Source of the DNA: CAYIHX01 sp964363305
GTDB lineage: Bacteria; Bdellovibrionota; UBA1018
Direction of reading: 5' to 3'
DNA: 46,831 nucleotides
NCBI GenBank assembly: GCA_964363305.1
Contig: CAYIHX010000031.1
Coordinates: 1-46,831, forward strand
Positions 26,395 through 34,159 of the stretch are shown piece by piece (positions within the stretch are counted from its first letter, which is position 1; the number at the start of each line of letters is the position of its first letter). A program made the position numbers and the translations under genes. The notes beneath the pieces are model-generated. The model searched no databases and was not told the DNA's origin. It saw nothing but the letters and a program-made list of their open reading frames with translations.

Positions 26395-28133
26395 TCACTC
26401 GCCTCCTTCGTTTGCTGCTTTCCGTCCTCACGCTCTGCGTGACCCTTGAGCCAACCTGGGCAACCGAATCCACCGGGGTCGGAAATGGCGGCGGCGGCTG
26501 GGTCTGCCGCGAGCTCGATGGGCGCGTCCGGTCCGCGCGGCTCGTCGACTTTTTTGAGGCCGAGGCGGAGCACCACCTGACGCTTCGGGCAACCGCCACG
26601 GACGGCGGCGCGCTCATCGCGGAAGCGCGCGGCCGGATCGCCGGCATCAATCCCACCTTCGCCGAAATTTTTGACCGCAAACTCGCCTACGTACGAGCAC
26701 ATCTCGTGGATGTGAGAAATGTACGCCTCCGGGAAGTCGACGATTCGCTCTATCGAATCATCCCGAGTCCATCGACCTGCTTGGATGGAACGCTCGGTTA
26801 CGAACAGGTGGTGAATTTCTCGGAAAATGGCGAGGTTCTGATCAATCGCGACCTCTTCGACCTGCTCACCGAACAGGAGAAAGCCGGTCTGTTTGCACAC
26901 GAGGCCATCTACGCGGTGCTTCGCGAGGTCGAAAGTGATCGAAACTCGCTTCGCACACGACGGCTGGTGGGCCTGCTTTTCTCGACGCTCGAACCGAACC
27001 TTTACGCCCGGGAGTTCATGCTCACCCGGCCCCACGCTAGCGCCCGAATCGCGCAACTTTCGGCCGGCTCGTGGCATACGTGCGCGGTGACGACCGGCGG
27101 GCAGGTGCTCTGCTGGGGCACGAATCAGAACGGCCAGCTGGGCAACCGAACGGTCGCGGCCTCGCCTATCCCCGTGGCAGTTCCAGGAATTCGTGGCGCG
27201 CGATCCGTTTCCGCGGGAGGCCGCTTGGTTTGCGCTACTTTGCATGATGCACGCGTGATGTGCTGGGGAACCCTGCCAACGCTCGGTTCGATCACCGGGA
27301 GGATTCAGCCTCCCACGGAGGCGCCCTCTTTCAACGGAGCGGTCAGCCTTGCCGTGAGTTACAGCACCGCTTGCGCGGTCATGCCCACCGGACGGGTCTA
27401 CTGCAATGGCCGCTGGGGGCGCGGCATGGACGCCGTCATGCCCATGCCGAGTATTCACGACGCTCTGCGTGTTTTCGCGGATTCAAATGACGATCAATAC
27501 TGCGCGCTCCGCCAGGGCGGAAAGGTCTCGTGCTGGGGAGCGGCTGAAAACAGCTTCGGCGGAAGCTGCGCCAACGAAGCGGCAAATTTTCTTCGGACTC
27601 CTTGCGAGATCCCGGGCTGGGAAGGAGTGGAGAGCCTGAGCCTTTCCAGCCGCTCCACGTGCGCAGTCCTGAACAGAGGACAGGTGGAATGCCTGGGCTG
27701 GGTGCCTTCCGCTTCCTTAGAAAAATCTTGTGGAAAAAGAGCCCACGCGCGCATTCCGATCTACGAAAGAATTTTTCCACGAGACGACTGCGAATCTCCC
27801 GCCAAGATTCGCCTCCCCGGCTCCATTCACTCCTTGGAGGGAGGCAGTCTGAACGGGCACTGCGGTCTGCAAGAAGATTCCACGCCACTCTGTTGGGGCG
27901 ATTGGATTCCGAACGTAACCAATGACTGGACCCTCGCTCAGGGACCATTCTACCGACCGCCGGGAAATTCAATTTATTCGAGTCTCACCTTAGGAGAGAA
28001 TCACGCCTGCGCCATCACGCGGGACGCTGGCGTTCAGTGCGTGGGCCGTGGCACAATGGGCGAACTCGGCCAAGGGGAGATGCGCTCCTCGTTCGAATGG
28101 GTTAACGTTAAATTCGAGAACCAAGAGCCATGA
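26391..28133 (+). CDS. Exported RCC1-repeat protein with Bdellovibrio-type GNGG N-terminal domain
   Basis: The 580-residue protein has a signal peptide (1-25). Residues 30-220 are a GNGGGGWVCR-type domain with LVDFFEAEAE and, at about 169-174, AHEAIY, in a context (EQEKAGLFAHEAIYAVLREVES) that is common in exported proteins of Bdellovibrio relatives; it resembles the helix of a zincin but has no complete HExxH. Residues about 225-580 contain about six or seven RCC1-like repeats, each with HTCAV or a similar Cys, a QVLCWG turn and often GQLG. The paired cysteines in each repeat suggest disulfides in an exported beta-propeller. Known RCC1 propellers bind proteins or act as adhesins. It is coupled on both sides by 4-bp overlaps. 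Confidence 0.88.
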   Translation: MITRLLRLLLSVLTLCVTLEPTWATESTGVGNGGGGWVCRELDGRVRSARLVDFFEAEAEHHLTLRATATDGGALIAEARGRIAGINPTFAEIFDRKLAYVRAHLVDVRNVRLREVDDSLYRIIPSPSTCLDGTLGYEQVVNFSENGEVLINRDLFDLLTEQEKAGLFAHEAIYAVLREVESDRNSLRTRRLVGLLFSTLEPNLYAREFMLTRPHASARIAQLSAGSWHTCAVTTGGQVLCWGTNQNGQLGNRTVAASPIPVAVPGIRGARSVSAGGRLVCATLHDARVMCWGTLPTLGSITGRIQPPTEAPSFNGAVSLAVSYSTACAVMPTGRVYCNGRWGRGMDAVMPMPSIHDALRVFADSNDDQYCALRQGGKVSCWGAAENSFGGSCANEAANFLRTPCEIPGWEGVESLSLSSRSTCAVLNRGQVECLGWVPSASLEKSCGKRAHARIPIYERIFPRDDCESPAKIRLPGSIHSLEGGSLNGHCGLQEDSTPLCWGDWIPNVTNDWTLAQGPFYRPPGNSIYSSLTLGENHACAITRDAGVQCVGRGTMGELGQGEMRSSFEWVNVKFENQEP

Positions 28134-28879
28134 CCGCCTCCGATTCAATCGTCAAATTTTACAGATTCCGGATGCCCATCGCCTTCTTGCTGCTGTCGCT
28201 CGCTTTTTTTGGAAGCGACGTTGGCCGAACCGAGGAGGCGCCAGCTCAGTCGCCCGTGATGAATCGATGGTCCGGGAAATCGGGCGCGGTTTTCTTGGGC
28301 ATCTCGCCGGTCTTCCTCCCCAAGGTCGCGGCATCGGACCGCCTCAACCTCGGCAATCTTCCCGTCTTTGAAGCAGGACTCGAGTTCAAGCCCGGTAACA
28401 CGATCGGCTTCAGGTATGCCCGAGGAACGATTCCAAGCCTTCAAACCTATGACGCCACAACCTTCATCACGACCTACACCGCGGACGCGGCCCTCGCCCT
28501 CTACGAGCTTTACTCGGGGGTCAACCTTCCGATCCATGATGCTTACGGCAAACTCGGGCCCGTGCAATTCTTCGTTCCGATCCACGTCGGCGGTTCGCTT
28601 TTAACCATCAACGCTTCCGAAGACACCTACACCTCCATGAGCATGGACGTGGCCGCCGGGGTCGGCGTCCGGCTGTATACCCATAGCCTTTTTCGCGCGG
28701 ATGTCTCGGCGATGTACCACTACGGAATCCCTCTCCTGGGCATCACCAAAAACACGGATGAGAGCGTGGTCGTGCAAAGCCCCGCGGGAGAAGCCATGAA
28801 ATGCAGCTTGACGGGATTCGAGCTCCGGCTGGGAGTCTCGTTCATTTTTCCTGATGCCGCGCCGGAGGAACCCAAATGA
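28130..28879 (+). CDS. Predicted outer-membrane beta-barrel protein
   Basis: The 249-residue protein has a signal peptide; the frame starts at 28130 (4-bp overlap with the RCC1 gene), though an ATG at codon 15 (28172) gives a more usual signal length. The mature part is rich in alternating aromatic and small residues: TIGFRYARGT, ALALYELYSGVNLPI, SMDVAAGVGVRLYTHSLFRADVSAMYHYGIPLLG, and ends with a strand GFELRLGVSFIF followed by a short acidic tail. This pattern fits an 8- to 10-strand barrel. The final Phe of the last strand is followed by about nine residues, which is slightly unusual. No specific family was recognised. Confidence 0.75.
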   Translation: MTASDSIVKFYRFRMPIAFLLLSLAFFGSDVGRTEEAPAQSPVMNRWSGKSGAVFLGISPVFLPKVAASDRLNLGNLPVFEAGLEFKPGNTIGFRYARGTIPSLQTYDATTFITTYTADAALALYELYSGVNLPIHDAYGKLGPVQFFVPIHVGGSLLTINASEDTYTSMSMDVAAGVGVRLYTHSLFRADVSAMYHYGIPLLGITKNTDESVVVQSPAGEAMKCSLTGFELRLGVSFIFPDAAPEEPK

Positions 28880-29823
28880 AGCTTCCAATGAGAACCGCGG
28901 TTCTGTCCGCGGCATGGGTCACGGCGGGGCTGGTCGCATCGTGCTCGGACGTCGAGACCGTCTCCGACTCCACGTTCATCGTCCGAGGCAAGGCGATGAC
29001 CGGCGCTCGCACGCGCTCACCGGTGGTCGGCGGTTACGTTGGACTCGTCTCGCCCGAGCCGCAGCAGTGGATGACCCTGGCATTCGCAGCGGGAAGCGGC
29101 GTGCCCAACAAAGCCGTGACCCTTGCGGATGGCAGCTTCACCTTCAAAGTGGAGACGAGCGCGGTGACCGATGCGGCCGACTACCCCATTTTTCTGGCCG
29201 TGACCGATAGCGCCCAGACCCAGACGCTGATTTCCGAAATTCCGCGCGACCTCGTCGTCGCGGGCGCGCAGCTGCAACTCGACCTCAATCCGACAACGAC
29301 GGCGGCCAGCGAACTGATCTGCCCGGGAGGAGTCTATCCTCCGCCCAGCGGCGCCTACTGCTATAGCGACCCCAATCACGCATCGAGCACCCGCGTCTCC
29401 CTGATAGCGATCATCGATGTATCGCTGGCCGGCACCAATGGCTCGTTAGAAGCGAGCGCGACCTTGAATTGGAAGTCCTTCATGACGACGCTCTTGAGCG
29501 ACGCCACGGCTTTCAGCCAACTCCAATCGATCGCGACGTCGGCGGGACTCACCTCCTCGTCATTCACGGCGACCGCCATCCCGAATGCGATCATCGCGCT
29601 GCCGAAGGTCACTCAACCGATTCCGGGCGTCGATGACAACGCCCCCTCCGAGTCCACCAGCGATGGTGGCTGCCAAGCGAGCTGGAGCTGTGGATCCTCC
29701 ACCCAGTGCGCAACAGTGATGGGCGGTTCCAGTGGAACTCGGACGGGATTTTCAGAGAGGACTTCCTGCGATGCCTGGTGCGCGCAGAATATCCCCGGAA
29801 ACTGCAGTTGCTCGTGCTCCTGA
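28876..29823 (+). CDS. Lipoprotein with Cys-rich C-terminal module
   Basis: The 315-residue protein has a lipoprotein signal with lipobox VASC (about C23) and then a VETVSDSTFIVRGKAMTGAR segment, a beta-sandwich-like region (about 30-140) that could be a carboxypeptidase-regulatory-like fold, and a Thr/Ser-rich middle. The last 55 residues hold eight cysteines in a SWSCGSSTQC...MGGSSGTRTGF...CDAWCAQ...CSCSCS arrangement, probably a disulfide-bonded knob. Similar short modules are known to me from exported deltaproteobacterial proteins, but I cannot name a family with certainty. Its start overlaps the barrel gene by 4 bp, so it is the last gene of the chain. Surface exposure is a reasonable inference. 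Confidence 0.82.
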   Translation: MKLPMRTAVLSAAWVTAGLVASCSDVETVSDSTFIVRGKAMTGARTRSPVVGGYVGLVSPEPQQWMTLAFAAGSGVPNKAVTLADGSFTFKVETSAVTDAADYPIFLAVTDSAQTQTLISEIPRDLVVAGAQLQLDLNPTTTAASELICPGGVYPPPSGAYCYSDPNHASSTRVSLIAIIDVSLAGTNGSLEASATLNWKSFMTTLLSDATAFSQLQSIATSAGLTSSSFTATAIPNAIIALPKVTQPIPGVDDNAPSESTSDGGCQASWSCGSSTQCATVMGGSSGTRTGFSERTSCDAWCAQNIPGNCSCSCS

Positions 29824-29846
29824 TTCCGAGTCCGCTCGAATCCGAC

Positions 29847-30620
29847 TCATTCCCGTTCCGGGGACACCCAACGGCGGTCGAACTCCGTGCCAACCAGAAA
29901 CCCGACATAGAGCGGCTCGCGCGCGGTGACCGCCTCAGGCTGTCCCTCCAGGTCCAGGGAAGACCCGCGGATCACCACTCGCCCGTAGAGATACTGGCCT
30001 TGACCGTCTCGTCGGGCGATGCCCGCCGTCAGGCCCATATTCGTGAAGTTCCGGTAGAAGACATCGGGCTGCCAGGCATGCGAGGAAAATACGCTGGGCG
30101 AATACACGAAGTCGGCAAGAATCCCGCCGTTGACCATGATCGAAGCGGAGATCGGTACGTGAAACACCATGCTCACTCCGTTGTTGCGAAGATCAATCAA
30201 CTTCAGGCTCCGGCTCTCCACCAGACTCTGAACTTCAAACACGGTCGGCAGTCGAACCCCGAAAAGAGCACGAGAGGCTACAAGCGCAATTTGCTCGGCC
30301 CAACCGGGGGCGCGTGCCATGGATGGAACCCCACCCGCAAGCTCCTCCGCCGATAAGCCTCCTTTTTCGATGAGCCCCTGATCCTCCGCCCAGGCCAGCC
30401 GCTCGGTCGTCCAGGACTCCGAGGTGAGCTCCTCCTCAGCGCTCGCCCATCCCTCCGCCCTCAAGGACAGGTTCAAATCAGGGAAGTACCGAAGACGAGG
30501 AGCCTCGCTCCAGGCGAGAGGCCGCGTCTGCGCCTGACCGGCGAACATGACGAAGCCCAGGGCCGCGACGGCACCCCATGCGAAAGATTTGAGGATAGGC
30601 GGTCTCCGGGCGAATCTCAT
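29847..30620 (-). CDS. Exported or membrane-anchored protein of unknown function
   Basis: I choose the ATG at 30620, which gives a typical signal (basic MRFARRPP, hydrophobic core, AGQAQ end); an upstream ATG at 30695 would add 25 residues before it. The mature part of the 257-residue protein has a segment ESRSLKLIDLRNNGVSMVFHVPISASIMVNGG (strand-rich) and ends with YLYGRVVIRGSSLDL and EPLYVGFLVGTEFDRRW. No family was recognised and no catalytic cluster is apparent. The gene is convergent with the lipoprotein gene (23-bp gap) and divergent from the Fur-family gene (142 bp from start to start). Confidence 0.7.
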   Translation of the reverse strand: MRFARRPPILKSFAWGAVAALGFVMFAGQAQTRPLAWSEAPRLRYFPDLNLSLRAEGWASAEEELTSESWTTERLAWAEDQGLIEKGGLSAEELAGGVPSMARAPGWAEQIALVASRALFGVRLPTVFEVQSLVESRSLKLIDLRNNGVSMVFHVPISASIMVNGGILADFVYSPSVFSSHAWQPDVFYRNFTNMGLTAGIARRDGQGQYLYGRVVIRGSSLDLEGQPEAVTAREPLYVGFLVGTEFDRRWVSPERE

Positions 30621-30762
30621 CCCTTTCTGGAGAAGCAGAATCCATGCCGACGTTGGATCAAAGATACGCCCGGCTGAGCCCTCCCCGCTGTCCAAGACCT
30701 GAACACCCGTCGAGCCCGTGAATGAGGTGGCTGACGAGAGCCCGTTCGACTAAGGTCGGGCC

Positions 30763-31248
30763 ATGACCTCCAGCGCGCCCCCTTGCGGAAGACCCATTCC
30801 TCAACCCGCCACCGGCCCCGAGTGGCAGCGGAAACTCAAAGAACATCTCGTGGCAAACGGTCTCAAACACAGCGATCAGCGCACGGCGATCGCGGAGGTC
30901 GTGCTCGGGGGAATTCCGGGCCACTTCAGTACGCAAGACGTTGTTCGAATTGTACAAAAACGCCACCCCGGCATTGGCGCAGCCACCGTTTACCGAAATA
31001 TCAAAACGCTCGTTGAGGCCGGGCTCGTCAAAGAAACCCTGCTGGACGACCAGGGCCGAACGGTTTTCGAGCTCGCCGACGGCGACGGGACCCACCACGA
31101 TCACATCGTCTGCGCGGATTGCGGAGCGATTTTCGAGTTCGCGGAAGAACGCATCGAGGCCTTGCAAGAAGCGGTCACGACCTCGATGAGCTTCAGCCCC
31201 CTGCACCACCGCCACGTCATCTACGCCCGGTGCGAGTACGAAAAATGA
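30763..31248 (+). CDS. Fur-family transcriptional regulator
   Basis: The 161-residue protein has the Fur winged helix, with HSDQRTAIAEVV and the recognition helix AATVYRNIKTLVEAGLV, and the dimer/metal domain beginning HHDHIVCADCG. The CADC pair is present, but the second C-terminal CxxC that often completes the structural zinc site is lacking; only one Cys is near the end (YARCEYEK). This may be Fur, PerR or Zur; the sequence alone does not settle it. Its stop overlaps the methyltransferase start by 4 bp. The operon genes downstream are not obvious iron genes. No Fur-type 19-bp box was recognised in the upstream gap or before the exbB operon. Confidence 0.9.
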   Translation: MTSSAPPCGRPIPQPATGPEWQRKLKEHLVANGLKHSDQRTAIAEVVLGGIPGHFSTQDVVRIVQKRHPGIGAATVYRNIKTLVEAGLVKETLLDDQGRTVFELADGDGTHHDHIVCADCGAIFEFAEERIEALQEAVTTSMSFSPLHHRHVIYARCEYEK

Positions 31249-31790
31249 CCCAAACCAGCCTCGCAGATCTCATCATGCGCAGCCAAGCAACCCAAGATCC
31301 CGCGGCCCTGATGCGCTTTCTCACCGAAGTCCGGGCGCGCCAACCGAGCGCGACGCCCCGAGTTCTCGATGCCGGTTGCGGCGCCGGAGTGGATCTGCGG
31401 TGGTTCCACGCCAATGATCTCCGCGTCGACGGCATCGATCTTCGCCCGGACGCACTCGAAGTCGCGGCTCGGGCCGGCGCCTCGGTCTTCCAGAAAGATC
31501 TTCGGCTCGCGCACTTCGAGCGAGCCGCTTACGATGGCGTCTGGTTGAACCAGGTCGCTCAAGAGCTGACGCCGGACGAGCTTCATCGCGTTCTACAGAG
31601 TCTCTTTTTGGCCCTGAAGCCCGGCACCGGGCTCCTCTTCATCTCCTTTCCCGACTCTTTCATGACCTCGGCTCAGATGGGCGCGCTCCTTCAGCAGACG
31701 GGATTCCAACGCGATTCCGAGGGGGAGAGAACTCTTCCGAATGGCGACCGCTGGCACGCCTACTTCGCGCTCCGCGGAGGCGCGACATGA
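31245..31790 (+). CDS. Class I SAM-dependent methyltransferase
   Basis: The start at 31245 overlaps the Fur stop (ATGA), and gives 181 residues; a longer frame upstream only shadows Fur. Motif I VLDAGCGAGVDLRWF (about 42-56) binds SAM, and motif II ends in VDGIDLRPDALE with an acidic residue for the ribose hydroxyls. The motif IV region is YDGVWLNQVAQEL, and ALKPGTGLLFISFP is the post-motif strand. The protein is short, lacking a clear substrate-binding extension. Substrate unknown. It is coupled to the following metallo-hydrolase by a 4-bp overlap. Confidence 0.88.
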   Translation: MTQTSLADLIMRSQATQDPAALMRFLTEVRARQPSATPRVLDAGCGAGVDLRWFHANDLRVDGIDLRPDALEVAARAGASVFQKDLRLAHFERAAYDGVWLNQVAQELTPDELHRVLQSLFLALKPGTGLLFISFPDSFMTSAQMGALLQQTGFQRDSEGERTLPNGDRWHAYFALRGGAT

Positions 31791-32722
31791 AGGCGCAAGT
31801 CATCACAGTCGACTGCGATTACCTTCGACCGCAATTCGCGGCCGCCTTTATTCGCACCACCCCGGAGGGCGAGATCGCCATCGTCGAAAACAATACGGCG
31901 CACGCGGTCCCGCTCATTCTGAAAACGCTTGCCCTCGCGGGCGCCAAGCCCGCTCAAGTACGCTACCTGCTCATTACTCATGTGCACCTCGACCACGCTG
32001 GCGGAACCAGCGCATTGCTCGAAGCCTGCCCGAACGCGACCGTCCTCGCCCACCCGCGCGCGGCCCGCCACCTGCTCGATCCCTCGAAGCTGATCGCAGG
32101 CGCGCAGGCGGTCTATGGCGAAGCGCGCTTCCTTCAGCTCTACGGAACCCTGAGCCCCATCCCGCGCGACCGCCTGCGCGAGATGAATGACGGCGAAACC
32201 CTCACACTCGGCCGTTCATCTCTCGAATTCATTCATACCCGCGGCCATGCGAAGCACCATCTGGTCATCCACGATCCCGACGCTCAGACCGTCTTTACTG
32301 GAGACGCGTTCGGACTCGCGTATCCTTCCCTCCAACGAAACGGCGCCTTCGTTTTTGCGTCGACCAGCCCGACTGATTTTGAACCGGAGGAGGCGCTGAA
32401 GTCGATCGACCGAATCATCAGCCTGGAAACCCCGTCAGCCCACCTCACTCACTACGGCGAGATTCGCGACCTGCGATCGGCCGCCGCCCAGCTGAGGCGC
32501 TGGATCGAAGCGAGCGCGCGCCTAGTTGAAACCTACCGCCACGATGCGCGGACGTCGGAAGCATTGGCCACGACGATCGAGTCGGAGCTGCAAGCGCTCA
32601 TGACGAGCGAATTCAGCAGACACGGGCTCAGCCCGACGTCGGCGGATCGGGAACTCGTCGCCCTCGATCTTGAACTCAATGCCCAGGGCTTAGCCTGGGT
32701 AGCCAAGAAAGAACCGGCATGA
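31787..32722 (+). CDS. MBL-fold metallo-hydrolase
   Basis: The 311-residue protein has the metallo-beta-lactamase zinc motif H65-V-H67-L-D69-H70 and a later FIHTRGHAKHH (H near 150) and TGDAF with the bridging Asp. These give a two-metal site. The sequence is typical of the glyoxalase II-like group of unknown-substrate hydrolases. The C-terminal third (about 215-311) is helical and Ala/Glu-rich. Its start overlaps the methyltransferase stop and its stop overlaps the channel start, both by 4 bp, so it belongs to the Fur operon. Confidence 0.9.
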   Translation: MKAQVITVDCDYLRPQFAAAFIRTTPEGEIAIVENNTAHAVPLILKTLALAGAKPAQVRYLLITHVHLDHAGGTSALLEACPNATVLAHPRAARHLLDPSKLIAGAQAVYGEARFLQLYGTLSPIPRDRLREMNDGETLTLGRSSLEFIHTRGHAKHHLVIHDPDAQTVFTGDAFGLAYPSLQRNGAFVFASTSPTDFEPEEALKSIDRIISLETPSAHLTHYGEIRDLRSAAAQLRRWIEASARLVETYRHDARTSEALATTIESELQALMTSEFSRHGLSPTSADRELVALDLELNAQGLAWVAKKEPA

Positions 32723-33129
32723 AACGATTTTTCAGAATTCCTAGCTACGCCCAAAAGCTGTATCACGCGCTCAGCTCCCGCGTCGTCATCTTCGTCGCCC
32801 TGACCGGCAACATCCTGATGTTTGCGGGAAGCGCGCTCTTTTTTCATTTTGAAAATGAAACCAACCCAAAAGTGGACACCTATCTTGACGCCCTCTGGTG
32901 GGCGCTCACGACCGTCACGACCGTTGGGTACGGAGACATCTACCCCCACACCGACGCCGGCCGGCTGATCGCGGCCGCTCTGATGATCTCCGGGAACTTC
33001 TTCTTCGTGAGCTTCGGCGCCATCCTGATTTCCATCGTCTTCATGCAAGGAGAACGGCTGACGATGAAAGAACACCGCGAGGTGATCGCGGAACTGGCAC
33101 GCCTCCGCGATCTGATCGAAAAACGCTAA
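32719..33129 (+). CDS. Two-TM potassium channel (Ion_trans_2 type)
   Basis: The 136-residue protein has TM1 (about 21-42), a pore helix with WWALTTVTTVGYGDIYP, where TVGYGD at 68-73 is the K+ selectivity filter, and TM2 (about 82-108). The C-terminal tail is a short charged helix, likely a coiled coil for tetramerisation (VIAELARLRDLIEKR). It lacks an RCK/TrkA ligand domain, so gating by ligand is not expected; this resembles KcsA-like minimal channels. It is the last gene of the Fur-led chain, and its stop overlaps the convergent protease gene by 4 bp. Confidence 0.92.
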   Translation: MKRFFRIPSYAQKLYHALSSRVVIFVALTGNILMFAGSALFFHFENETNPKVDTYLDALWWALTTVTTVGYGDIYPHTDAGRLIAAALMISGNFFFVSFGAILISIVFMQGERLTMKEHREVIAELARLRDLIEKR

Positions 33130-34094
33130 ATCCCCGGCTGATCCAACAGCTCTCTCAGCAACCGCCGATGCAGCTCCGGCAACTCGCCTTTTTGCAGCTG
33201 TTCTTCCAGGTACTCCGCCATCTTCTGCGCCGGAACGCCGTAGTTGAGCTCGGTCCAGATCTCCTCGGTCGGGTGCGTAAGCAGTCCGGCGAGATAAGCA
33301 GAGTCCTGCACCTTCGACGCCTTGGGAATCTTCCCCGTCCAAACAATCCCCATCAGATCGCCCGACTCGCGATCCACCATGGCAGAGCCTGAATCGCCGT
33401 GAGAAACGTCGCAGCCATGTGAAAACGACCAGGCCTCGTAGTCGGCCGGATTCAGCGCGTCTGGGTCTCCCATCAGCCTGAACTCGTTTCGGTCGGAGAA
33501 AACCTCGCAGTCGCTGTCTTGCACGGCGACCATCTGACGGCCCGGATTGTCCGCGATGCCAAAGCCGATCGAGAGCAACTTCTTGGCGCGCTCGAACTCC
33601 GCGTGCCATTGAAAATTCTTGGCGACGGCCCGAAGGCGCTCAAGGTCGCTCGGGGACGAGACCTTGAGTGTGAAAAGCGCGAGATCGATATTCGGCCAAG
33701 TCCCGATGAAGGTCTGAACGGACGCCGCGACGTCGAGAAACGGAAAGCGAATCTCCTTGCCCAGGCAGCTCCAGGCCGACGGGCAAACATGATGATTCGT
33801 GGCGACTACCCATTCCCCGGCGAATTCACCGAGCAAAAACCCGGTGGCGCCTCCGACTCGCGCCGTCGCCATCGCCGCACGCCGAAAAGCGGCGCTCTCC
33901 CGCTCCATCCCCTCGGTTGTCACCAGAAACTTCCCCCACTCGCTTCCCACTCGATAGGTGAGATTGCCGGCTCCCGACGCGACCATGGTCCAAAGCGAGG
34001 GCGCTCTGCTCTCTTCGATCCAGGGCAATGCCGCATGTGCCGCCATGGCCCAGAACATCCCGATACCCATCATCATCCGAAGAGCCTGTTTCAT
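33126..34094 (-). CDS. Secreted trypsin/V8-like serine protease (S1 fold)
   Basis: The 322-residue protein has a signal peptide (residues 1-21, ending AHA). The triad is visible: H102 in VVATNHHVC, D137 in NIDLALF, and S235 in SHGDSGSAMV. The TNHHV and GDSGSA motifs fit the V8/glutamyl-endopeptidase-like or S1 branch used by bacterial exported proteases. C104 and C110, and later C196 and C228, may form disulfides. Family roles range from exoprotease to periplasmic quality control; secretion fits the former. It is convergent with the Fur-operon channel gene and divergent from the second M17 gene (65 bp apart). Confidence 0.88.
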   Translation of the reverse strand: MKQALRMMMGIGMFWAMAAHAALPWIEESRAPSLWTMVASGAGNLTYRVGSEWGKFLVTTEGMERESAAFRRAAMATARVGGATGFLLGEFAGEWVVATNHHVCPSAWSCLGKEIRFPFLDVAASVQTFIGTWPNIDLALFTLKVSSPSDLERLRAVAKNFQWHAEFERAKKLLSIGFGIADNPGRQMVAVQDSDCEVFSDRNEFRLMGDPDALNPADYEAWSFSHGCDVSHGDSGSAMVDRESGDLMGIVWTGKIPKASKVQDSAYLAGLLTHPTEEIWTELNYGVPAQKMAEYLEEQLQKGELPELHRRLLRELLDQPGI

Positions 34095-34159
34095 GCGGTT
34101 AAGACATCCCGAAACAGTCCACTCGTCAAGGGGGCCTCGCTCTGATACATCCTCTCGGG

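Noticed and set aside
26322..27458. Long minus-strand frame across the regulator and RCC1 genes
   Set aside because: It is antisense to two well-supported genes, Arg/Gly-rich, and shows no motif.
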